NCBI GenBank assembly: GCA_002498455.1
Contig: DAHO01000097.1
Span: 1 to 8,907 of the forward strand
Length of the DNA stretch: 8,907 nt
Reading direction: 5' to 3'
Source of the DNA: Euryarchaeota archaeon UBA602
GTDB taxonomy: Archaea > Thermoplasmatota > Poseidoniia > Poseidoniales > Thalassarchaeaceae
Shown: piece by piece, positions 1-5,970 of the stretch
Layout of the letters: every line of letters begins with the position of its first letter
Numbering within the stretch: the first letter of the stretch is position 1
The notes under the pieces: model-generated
The model's database searches: none
Told to the model about the DNA's origin: nothing
Seen by the model: only the letters and a program-made list of their open reading frames with translations
Made by a program: the position numbers and the translations under genes

Positions 1-821
1 CGCAATTGATTGACCCTTTCGGATGGGGCCTCGACCCATTCTCCAGCCATCAACCGGGCCCGATCTTCGGGCGGATGGATGGCACCGTCTAGTGAGATTG
101 GTGAACCATATTCGAACCATGCATCCGTCCGGAAATACCAAGACGTTCTGTAGTGTAGTCCTACAGGCAGCAAGTGAGGTTCGGGTAAACCCTTCTCGTG
201 TGCAATGGAATTGGCTGCAATCACCGACCGCACCGGACCCGTACGGAGTCGTCGCATCTTCGAATCCTCATGCGATGTCCCCTCCGGAAAAAGCGCAGTA
301 CCGTGCCCGTGCGCGATACATTCAGCAAGAGTCAGCATGGTTTTCCCATTGATTCTCTGACCTGCTTCACTGGATGCGCCACCTCTAGCGAGTTCGGCTT
401 GACGGAGTACCGGTTGGGCACCTGAAAGAGATGCAATCGGCCCTATGATGGGGCGCGTAATCAAATCATGGCGCCCCCCGAAGACCAACATTTTCGGTTG
501 TGTCACGAAAATGGTACTTGGATCAATGAGGCCGTTTGTATGCCAACCTACGGTCAAGATACCTGCGTCTTCCGCAATGTGCTCCTGTCCCGTGACTTCA
601 ATGGTTCGAAATTGTTGGTTCATTGCCAGACGTGAAAGGCCACGAATCATCCGATAGAACCAACCCACACCAGGGTGATCTCCAGCCTTCGAGGCGATTC
701 GTCGTTTACTTTCGATTTTCTCGACATTGATCCGAGATGCACTTTTTGATAGTGGAGGGAGGGTTTCGCCATGATGATCTAACGCACCGTCTTCTCCTGT
801 TTGCACGGTTTGCTCGACCAT
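1..821 (-). CDS. Gpt2/Sct1-like glycerolipid acyltransferase (PlsC superfamily), C-terminus cut by window edge
   Basis: The minus strand is open from ATG at 821 to the left edge without a stop (273 codons visible), so the gene is partial at its 3' end. The translation has acyltransferase blocks in the right order: GWHTNGLIDP (residues 92-101) with catalytic His94 and Asp100, PVLR (137-140), LFPEGTSH (177-184) and LLPVGLHY (217-224), then a conserved-looking EYGSPI (237-242). The His-to-Asp spacing is five residues rather than the four of classic PlsC, and the FPEGTSH block resembles FPEGGSHD of yeast glycerol-3-phosphate/dihydroxyacetone-phosphate acyltransferases Gpt2 and Sct1. The likely reaction is transfer of an acyl group to a glycerol-phosphate-type acceptor at the membrane; the exact acceptor is not shown. 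Residues 1-50 are polar and variable. The start is supported by GGTGAT three bases upstream. It lies 10 bases after the HIT gene stop, so co-transcription is likely. Confidence 0.85.
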   Translation of the reverse strand, partial: MVEQTVQTGEDGALDHHGETLPPLSKSASRINVEKIESKRRIASKAGDHPGVGWFYRMIRGLSRLAMNQQFRTIEVTGQEHIAEDAGILTVGWHTNGLIDPSTIFVTQPKMLVFGGRHDLITRPIIGPIASLSGAQPVLRQAELARGGASSEAGQRINGKTMLTLAECIAHGHGTALFPEGTSHEDSKMRRLRTGPVRSVIAANSIAHEKGLPEPHLLPVGLHYRTSWYFRTDAWFEYGSPISLDGAIHPPEDRARLMAGEWVEAPSERVNQL

Positions 822-824
822 ACA

Positions 825-830
825 ATCACC
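825..830 (-). promoter_or_regulatory. Ribosome binding site GGTGAT for the acyltransferase gene
   Basis: GGTGAT, a perfect match to the 3' part of the general Shine-Dalgarno sequence AGGAGGTGATC, sits three bases before ATG at 821. It lies between the HIT stop codon and the acyltransferase start, and the same hexamer at the same spacing precedes the flavoprotein gene. It decides the start of the edge-truncated gene. Confidence 0.5.
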
Positions 831-831
831 A

Positions 832-1254
832 TCAGTGTGCCTGCAATCGCTCTGCAAGTTCTGCCAGCAAGGAAAAATCTGGTTCTGTTGAATCACCGGG
901 TGGCTTCCAAAGTGGTCTTTGTGTCCCTTCTGGGGCCCTAGGAATCACATGGAAGTGGACGTGGGGTACTTCTTGTCCGGCCAGAGGGCCATCGTTGAGG
1001 TTCACGCTGAAATCAGTCGTTTCGAACTCTATTGAAAGACGTCGCTGAACTTCAATAATTCCGTCCATCAATGCACGTCGACTGTCAACAGACAATTCAG
1101 AAATTCGTTGCGCCTGTTCTTTGGGTACCACCAAAGTATGTCCTGGGCGATGAGGGTTGATGTCGAGGAACGCATACCATTCGTTACCCTCAGCAACCAT
1201 GGAAGAAGGGATGTCGCCGCGGATGATTTTGGTGAACAGGGTTGGCTCATCCAT
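832..1254 (-). CDS. HIT-family nucleotide hydrolase/transferase (histidine triad protein)
   Basis: A 140-residue protein with the histidine-triad signature HVHFHVIP at residues 98-105 (His98, His100, His102; His100 would be the nucleophile by family analogy). The typical N-terminal block TLFTKIIRGDIPS (5-17), the RPGHTLVVP strand (36-44) and the NLNDGPLAGQEVPH segment (85-98) all match HINT/PKCI-like proteins, which hydrolyse nucleoside 5'-phosphoramidates or related adenylylated substrates in the cytoplasm. Many relatives carry a zinc-binding CxxC in the first block; here those positions are Thr5 and Thr8, so that site is absent. Length is normal for the family. It starts 21 bases after the FG-GAP gene stop and ends 10 bases before the acyltransferase start, so it sits inside a probable transcription unit. 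No clear Shine-Dalgarno was seen before ATG at 1254. Family assignment is secure; the substrate is unknown. Confidence 0.93.
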   Translation of the reverse strand: MDEPTLFTKIIRGDIPSSMVAEGNEWYAFLDINPHRPGHTLVVPKEQAQRISELSVDSRRALMDGIIEVQRRLSIEFETTDFSVNLNDGPLAGQEVPHVHFHVIPRAPEGTQRPLWKPPGDSTEPDFSLLAELAERLQAH

Positions 1255-1275
1255 GATGGCGGATTGGGGTACTCA

Positions 1276-2637
1276 TCAAGAACCCGACGAATCCACTGGG
1301 ACCTGAAATTCCATCAATGCCAGTCTGTAAAGGTCGCCACCATTGGCAAAGGGATCGTGGCTGCCGAAAACCAAGGACAGTTCTGTTTCGCCCACAGATA
1401 CCAGGGCAATCGACAAGAATCTGTATTGGGCATCCATCGGTATGTCATGCCGAATCCAACTCAGATTCTCTTGTTCTAGAACGATTAATTGTGTACGGGC
1501 AGTGTGATTAGGGAATTGGTTGGTGTCTTGGAAAAATGCTGTGATGATATCCAGATCACCATCTCCATCAAAATCAACCACTGCAGTGTCGTAAGCGCCC
1601 CAGTTCCTTACCAGTTCGTGGTAAGTGAATTCTCCAGAGCCGTTGTTTTCCAACCATGCAACCCCGTGGAGTTGGTTTGGGTCTACACCCTGGGGTGTAT
1701 CAAAGTCCATGGTATCACCATTGGTGAAAATAAGGTCAAGATCGCCATCAAAATCCAAATCCTCCGCTTTGATTCCGCTCATCCCATAGTGAGTTACATT
1801 GGCTTTGAACAACGATTCTGAGGAAAAATTCCCAAACCCGTCATTTCGATACAACATCACTTCTTCAGAGAGTTGTGATAAGATCGCGACGATATCAAGG
1901 TCGCCATCCGAATCGACGTCGACTGGGAGTGCGTGTATACTCCCTGGGCGAGGGTCCAAAACGTGTTTTGTCCAGTTTCCACCGTCGTTTTCCAACCATG
2001 ACACTGTGCCTTCATCATGACCGAATTCACACAGAGTCAAGTCGATGTCTCCATCTGCATCTAGGTCCCCCGGCTCTGCACAAACGGTTCGGCCGATGTT
2101 TTCGATGATGATGTTTGTATCGCCAGTAGATGGGTTGACTGCGACCACACGACCCTCTTTATCATTGGAGGGGTGTAAAATCCCAATATCAGAAATGATC
2201 CACTGCCTCTGCCCGTTTATCTCAGCATGAGACACCCTCACGGGCGAGGAGGGATGGGACTCAGTGGACAGATTGTATGTTGACCATTGACAACCAGAGC
2301 CTTGTAGACAAGCACTCGTAGCGGGAGCGATACTGAACAGACCTCGTAGAGGCTCGGTAAATACCAATTCAGAATCCGCCCCACCAATTGACAGAACGCG
2401 AACATTGGCAACGACGGGGTTCTCTACGTCATTGTTGACAAGGGGTGTAACAACAATATCGTCGAACACGGCATCTGCAGCAGGTTCACCATCCTGGTTG
2501 AATGTGAACATCACGACCAATAGCATACAGATGGTCAAGTATGTCAGCACCGCCTTTCGGTGGAAGAGGGGGTGCACTGCTTGCATGAGGGTCGGACCTA
2601 GACGCCGTCTTATCATTGGTTGCTTGTTCGCGCCCAA
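1276..2637 (-). CDS. Membrane-anchored FG-GAP/VCBS repeat protein
   Basis: A 453-residue protein with a basic N-terminus (RRR at 10-12, HRK at 26-28) followed by one hydrophobic segment at about 29-46, which should act as an uncleaved signal anchor with the rest outside the cell. Four calcium-loop motifs of the DxDxDGDxD type lie at residues 191-199, 240-248, 293-301 and 355-363, each followed by a hydrophobic strand and spaced about 50-60 residues apart, as in FG-GAP/VCBS beta-propeller blades. WLENDG and WLENNG (214-219, 328-333) are inter-blade repeats of the same kind. Cys110/Cys116 and Cys186/Cys203 could form disulfides. Such proteins usually bind ligands or other surface proteins; no enzyme motif is visible. 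The TTG at 2637 directly abuts the flavoprotein stop (TGA-TTG); an ATG at 2616 (residue 8) is an equally good start and keeps the anchor. Function beyond surface binding is not recognisable. Confidence 0.85.
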   Translation of the reverse strand: MGANKQPMIRRRLGPTLMQAVHPLFHRKAVLTYLTICMLLVVMFTFNQDGEPAADAVFDDIVVTPLVNNDVENPVVANVRVLSIGGADSELVFTEPLRGLFSIAPATSACLQGSGCQWSTYNLSTESHPSSPVRVSHAEINGQRQWIISDIGILHPSNDKEGRVVAVNPSTGDTNIIIENIGRTVCAEPGDLDADGDIDLTLCEFGHDEGTVSWLENDGGNWTKHVLDPRPGSIHALPVDVDSDGDLDIVAILSQLSEEVMLYRNDGFGNFSSESLFKANVTHYGMSGIKAEDLDFDGDLDLIFTNGDTMDFDTPQGVDPNQLHGVAWLENNGSGEFTYHELVRNWGAYDTAVVDFDGDGDLDIITAFFQDTNQFPNHTARTQLIVLEQENLSWIRHDIPMDAQYRFLSIALVSVGETELSLVFGSHDPFANGGDLYRLALMEFQVPVDSSGS

Positions 2638-4230
2638 TCAACTTCGAAGTGGCAAACTGGTTACAGTCCCGTCCTTCGATGTCAATGAATGGTTGGGTGG
2701 TTCTGCATCAGTGGTAGGGAAATCAGATCGGACATGGTTGCCTCGGCTTTCTTCGCGGGCTACTGCTGCTGATACTGCCGCGGATGCGACTGAGAGTAAA
2801 GATCGAGTCCGCAGCAAGGATATCAATTCAGTATTCATCACTGGACTAGAGTCTGAAAGAGCAATGTTGGCTTCTTGAAGTTGTGAAATACTAGCAGCAG
2901 CTTGTTTCAGTCCCCCCGCATTTCGAGAAGTTCCCATGTGGGTTTGCATCGTGGTTGCTAGTGTCGACTGGATCATTCCTGCACTCACGCCTTCAGCACC
3001 GGCTGAAGACAACATAGAGTCGTGAAGGTGGTGCGCTTCGGTGAGTGCAACGGAAATTTGATTGGATCCTGAAAACTTGCTTGAAGCTGCCTGATTTGCT
3101 GCAGCATTTCCTGAAAGTTCTCCACTTGCTATTGCGCCCAACAAGTGGTCACCACTATTCAGGGCAGCACCATGCAAGCCAGAGCAGGCCGCATCACCGG
3201 CAGCGAACAGTCCCTTGACGGTTGAATCCCACCCTCCATTGACAACTTGGCCGGTTGCATCGGTAGGAATTCCTCCGATTGTAACATTGGCTACCGGCAT
3301 TAGAGGTATGAGGGTTTGAGAGTAATCAATGCCACATCGAGTATGCAAATCATTTGCAACGCCAGCAAACCATGAGGTTGCTGTTCGAGGAATTGAGGTC
3401 AAATCCAAGGATGCGCCTCCAGCGTTGATAATCGCTCTTGCGAGTGCATCGGGACCATCGTCCATCGACATTGGCTGCCCATCAGCACCGATGACAACGC
3501 CGCCTGAACCCAGTAAATCCAGTGGAAGACGGAGTGATGTGTCAGCGACCGTAAGTGGATGCATCGAAATAAATTCAAGATCAGCAAGAGAGATGCCTTC
3601 CCGGAGAGCCAAGGCTGAGGATACTCCCATGGCTCGGCTGTCGCCGGTCCATGCACTCTGAAATCCTGCATCTGCAAGAATCAATGCCTTGGATTGGATG
3701 GCGAAAATTTCACCCGATTGTACGTCAAGAGCAATCAATCCACTCACATTGCTGTTCTTCATGACAATGTCGAGAAGCTCGATATCACCGCGCCGGGGGA
3801 TATTACGCTTGATGCATTGCTCTTCCAAAATTGAGCGTACCTCTCGAAGTGTTGAATCTCCCGTGCCCGCAGTTCTTGGATTGGATTGGCCTGGCAATTG
3901 TCCTAGGTACGGGTGCCCATTCCGATCTCTACGTAGGTTGAGGCCCCACTTCTCCAATTGGGCCAAATGACTCACTGCGGATCCTGTGGTGGATGCAACG
4001 ATGTCGCCTTCGCACAGGTCTACACCCACTCGATGGGTGTCCGCTGCGTGCTCGGCAGAATTGGTTTCTCCGGCCGAGGATGCAAGACCACTGGTGATGG
4101 CATCATCATTGAAGGACGAAGGTTGAGATGAACTCAGAATGGTCACTGTGGCTCCCGCGTCCGAGGCTGCAATAGCAGCTCGCATTCCAGCAACACTGCC
4201 TCCGACAATGACAACATCCCATGCCTGCAA
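2638..4230 (-). CDS. SdhA/FrdA/NadB-fold FAD flavoprotein with degenerate active site
   Basis: A 530-residue protein with the overall plan of succinate dehydrogenase/fumarate reductase flavoproteins and L-aspartate oxidase. An FAD dinucleotide fold (VVIVGGSVAG, 6-15) comes first, then LEFISMHP (218-225, cf. EFVQFHP), TIGGIPTD (317-324, cf. MGGIPTD), GLFAAGDAACSGLHGA (340-355) and the C-terminal ESRGNHVRSDFP block (494-505). Several family catalytic positions are altered by eye alignment. The FAD-linking His region reads FNDDAITSG, the proton-relay Arg of SRDVVSRA becomes Pro in GPDALARA (259-266), the substrate His before xTMGGI becomes Asn315, and the Arg of ANRLGSNSL becomes Leu357. Only His224 remains. 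No iron-sulfur or membrane subunit genes lie nearby. It probably binds FAD non-covalently; the substrate is unknown and it may not be a succinate/fumarate enzyme. The only in-frame start is TTG at 4230, supported by GGTGAT three bases upstream. Confidence 0.85.
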   Translation of the reverse strand: MQAWDVVIVGGSVAGMRAAIAASDAGATVTILSSSQPSSFNDDAITSGLASSAGETNSAEHAADTHRVGVDLCEGDIVASTTGSAVSHLAQLEKWGLNLRRDRNGHPYLGQLPGQSNPRTAGTGDSTLREVRSILEEQCIKRNIPRRGDIELLDIVMKNSNVSGLIALDVQSGEIFAIQSKALILADAGFQSAWTGDSRAMGVSSALALREGISLADLEFISMHPLTVADTSLRLPLDLLGSGGVVIGADGQPMSMDDGPDALARAIINAGGASLDLTSIPRTATSWFAGVANDLHTRCGIDYSQTLIPLMPVANVTIGGIPTDATGQVVNGGWDSTVKGLFAAGDAACSGLHGAALNSGDHLLGAIASGELSGNAAANQAASSKFSGSNQISVALTEAHHLHDSMLSSAGAEGVSAGMIQSTLATTMQTHMGTSRNAGGLKQAAASISQLQEANIALSDSSPVMNTELISLLRTRSLLSVASAAVSAAVAREESRGNHVRSDFPTTDAEPPNHSLTSKDGTVTSLPLRS

Positions 4231-4233
4231 GAT

Positions 4234-4239
4234 ATCACC
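4234..4239 (-). promoter_or_regulatory. Ribosome binding site GGTGAT deciding the TTG start of the flavoprotein gene
   Basis: GGTGAT lies three bases before TTG at 4230. Reading upstream in frame there is no ATG or GTG before a TGA stop, and the dinucleotide-binding strand begins only four residues after the TTG. The hexamer therefore identifies a genuine TTG start. It matches the end of the AGGAGGTGATC consensus. Confidence 0.55.
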
Positions 4240-4267
4240 GTGTAATCTTGGGCACTTGAGGTCGCAT

Positions 4268-4273
4268 CATAAA
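4268..4273 (-). promoter_or_regulatory. Candidate archaeal TATA box upstream of the flavoprotein gene
   Basis: The 65-base gap before the flavoprotein gene contains TTTATG on the minus strand. If it acted at the usual archaeal distance of about 26 bases, transcription would begin near 4244, leaving a leader of roughly 15 bases that contains the GGTGAT site. The box is only a partial match and no clear BRE purine tract precedes it, so this is a weak candidate. It would give the flavoprotein and the genes after it their own promoter. Confidence 0.3.
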
Positions 4274-4295
4274 CGCATCCATGTGTTACTCGCAC

Positions 4296-5834
4296 CTACG
4301 GTGCGATAAATTTGGAGGGGTCAGCATGATTCAATGCCTGATTTTGCCACCGTCTGGCAGTGGCTCTAGCCGTCCCCATTCGTCTTCGAAGAGTATCTCC
4401 TCCTCCTGAACGAGTCGAGACTTCGGTCCACAGCGTATCTGAACCAATCGTGTGTCCATCGACATGTCGAATTGCGATTCGAACCGGGCGGCGTCCTTCG
4501 ATGTGATCGGTCCAAGCCAAACTCAACCAAAGAACGTGAGCTGAGTCGACTAAATTGCTCAACCAAGTGACAACGTCCTCCTCATCGTTCGACCACATCG
4601 GCAATGGGTGATTGGGTGGAACCAAAGGTTCTGGTGTCAATTTGAATGTTTGCCGTGAGGGTTGGCCGTCCGGTACGTGAACTTCAAGTTCAATCGGAAC
4701 TCGATCATGACTCAAATTATTGACCATCACAAACAAATCTCCACGAGACTCTGCACAGTGTAGCGGCAGACTTGCATCCAACCTCCAAGAGTTGCCTGCA
4801 ATTGACTCATTGTGATCCATCAATCCAAACTGTAAGCGATCGATTTGTCGAAACATATCGCTTTGCCAGGCCCTTGTATGACCGACCAGGCGAGAAAGTG
4901 TTGGTAAATCTAGATGGGTGTTCTGCAAGATGCTTTGCTCAATGAAAGTGGGGCCGACTAGTTTCTCAAACTCCTGCATCAGTTGATATTGTGTAAGCAT
5001 ATTCTGTCCCCGCAGATATACAGTGTGGAGGATTTGTTCAACGGTTTTGTTTAAATCCAGTTTGCCACCAATGGTTTCACCAAGGCTTTCTTTCCACTTT
5101 TGGAACCGATTGGTACTCTCTGGATCCAAATGTGCGAGGAGGATTTGAGTCAATGGATTCTGTAGAGTGCTCGTATGTTGGCTCGGGGCGTGATAGACCA
5201 AAAATGGGAGGTCGTCTGTGTGCCTCGGTGTTCGCCTCTCGACCGTAATCGTTTGAACGAGGGCGAGACTGGCTGCCAAGATGCTAATCACAAGTAGCAG
5301 GCCCCGGGTTTCAGACCCGACGGGGAAGAGGTTCGCCAGCCCTAACAGTAGAGAATAGGTCAGTAAGTATCCAATTCGCATGTGCTCATGCAAACGCAAT
5401 TCTGTCAGTGTATTGAGAATGCGTTCAATGCTGCCATCATGTTCATCTTGAGAGCGACCTCTCGCACCAAAACGCCCCATTCCGACCCACAGGGCGAGGT
5501 TTCGAGTGATGGCTGATGGAGCAACAAAAATCAGTGTTAGTGCAGCAGTGATTGTTGCGGCCAAAGATGGAGTGAACTTCTCAGGGAGTGACATCACAGT
5601 AATCGTGAGGAACAGAAGGATTGGAGGAATTAGATTACGGAATAATGTCCAGACCCAATTGCTTGAAAGGTGGCCCCAAAATCGGCGCGCACGCTCCATT
5701 CGGGCTAGCCTATTGTCGATCAACTCCTCAAGACCGTCGTTGGCCTCAAACGCTTCACCGTAGGGCCTAGGGAGATTCACCCCCCCGTCATCTCGTCGCA
5801 TCGGAACAGATGCGGTGAGGGTTGCATAGGTCAT
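4296..5834 (-). CDS. Four-segment membrane protein with large soluble C-terminal domain, family not recognised
   Basis: A 512-residue protein that I do not recognise. Residues 1-66 are polar and basic near the membrane. Hydrophobic segments lie at about 68-83, 89-106, 154-171 and 178-196, forming two hairpins separated by a charged loop (121-153) rich in Arg, Glu and Asp. With an even number of segments and basic flanks, both ends are probably cytoplasmic. The remaining 300 residues look soluble: a helical region (about 215-335, e.g. LTQYQLMQEFEKLVG) and then a beta-rich part (about 345-480) with ordinary hydrophobic alternation. The C-terminus (485-512) is basic. No catalytic motif, nucleotide-binding loop or cysteine cluster is visible. 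ATG at 5834 is preceded by AAGGAG ten bases upstream (5845-5850). The gene begins 58 bases from the tRNA, on the opposite strand, and ends 65 bases before the flavoprotein. It is a real gene by length, domain logic and placement. Confidence 0.75.
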   Translation of the reverse strand: MTYATLTASVPMRRDDGGVNLPRPYGEAFEANDGLEELIDNRLARMERARRFWGHLSSNWVWTLFRNLIPPILLFLTITVMSLPEKFTPSLAATITAALTLIFVAPSAITRNLALWVGMGRFGARGRSQDEHDGSIERILNTLTELRLHEHMRIGYLLTYSLLLGLANLFPVGSETRGLLLVISILAASLALVQTITVERRTPRHTDDLPFLVYHAPSQHTSTLQNPLTQILLAHLDPESTNRFQKWKESLGETIGGKLDLNKTVEQILHTVYLRGQNMLTQYQLMQEFEKLVGPTFIEQSILQNTHLDLPTLSRLVGHTRAWQSDMFRQIDRLQFGLMDHNESIAGNSWRLDASLPLHCAESRGDLFVMVNNLSHDRVPIELEVHVPDGQPSRQTFKLTPEPLVPPNHPLPMWSNDEEDVVTWLSNLVDSAHVLWLSLAWTDHIEGRRPVRIAIRHVDGHTIGSDTLWTEVSTRSGGGDTLRRRMGTARATARRWQNQALNHADPSKFIAP

Positions 5835-5892
5835 CAGTATGACGCTCCTTTGCCCCCGTAACGTCCTTCAATGCCGAGCAGGAGGGGGGGTT

Positions 5893-5966
5893 GGGCGCGT
5901 CGCATAGCTGGATATTGCACCGGCCTCCTAAGCCGGATGTCGTGGGTTCGAATCCTGCCGCGCCCG
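5893..5966 (+). tRNA. tRNA-Arg, anticodon CCT
   Basis: A complete cloverleaf can be folded by eye. The acceptor stem pairs GGGCGCG (5893-5899) with CGCGCCC (5959-5965), and G5966 is the discriminator. The D arm is GCAT/TTGC with GG in the loop. The anticodon stem CCGGC/GCCGG encloses loop CTCCTAA with anticodon CCT at 5927-5929, reading AGG. The T stem GTGGG/CCTGC holds the invariant loop TTCGAAT. There is no intron and no encoded CCA, which must be added after transcription. The last D-stem pair is a T-T mismatch and the T stem has two G-T wobbles, so the arms are slightly weak. It is the only plus-strand gene in the window and lies four bases from the end of the convergent RfcS-like gene. 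No convincing TATA box was seen upstream; a GGAGGGGGGG tract ends two bases before it. Confidence 0.95.
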
Positions 5967-5970
5967 TTGA

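Noticed and set aside
23..1048. Several plus-strand frames of 70-109 codons in the first kilobase
   Set aside because: The minus strand encodes a motif-complete acyltransferase and the HIT protein over the same bases, so these are shadows.
2405..2878. Plus-strand open frame of 157 codons
   Set aside because: It lies across the FG-GAP and flavoprotein genes on the other strand, has no family features and crosses the gene junction; a shadow frame.
2638..4230. Annotation as succinate dehydrogenase/fumarate reductase or L-aspartate oxidase
   Set aside because: The substrate-binding and FAD-linking residues needed for these reactions are replaced and no partner subunits are adjacent.
5845..5890. 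C5 and G7 tracts between the tRNA and the membrane protein gene as a terminator hairpin
   Set aside because: CCCCC (5853-5857) and GGGGGGG (5884-5890) could pair, but the loop would be about 26 bases and no T-run follows on either strand.
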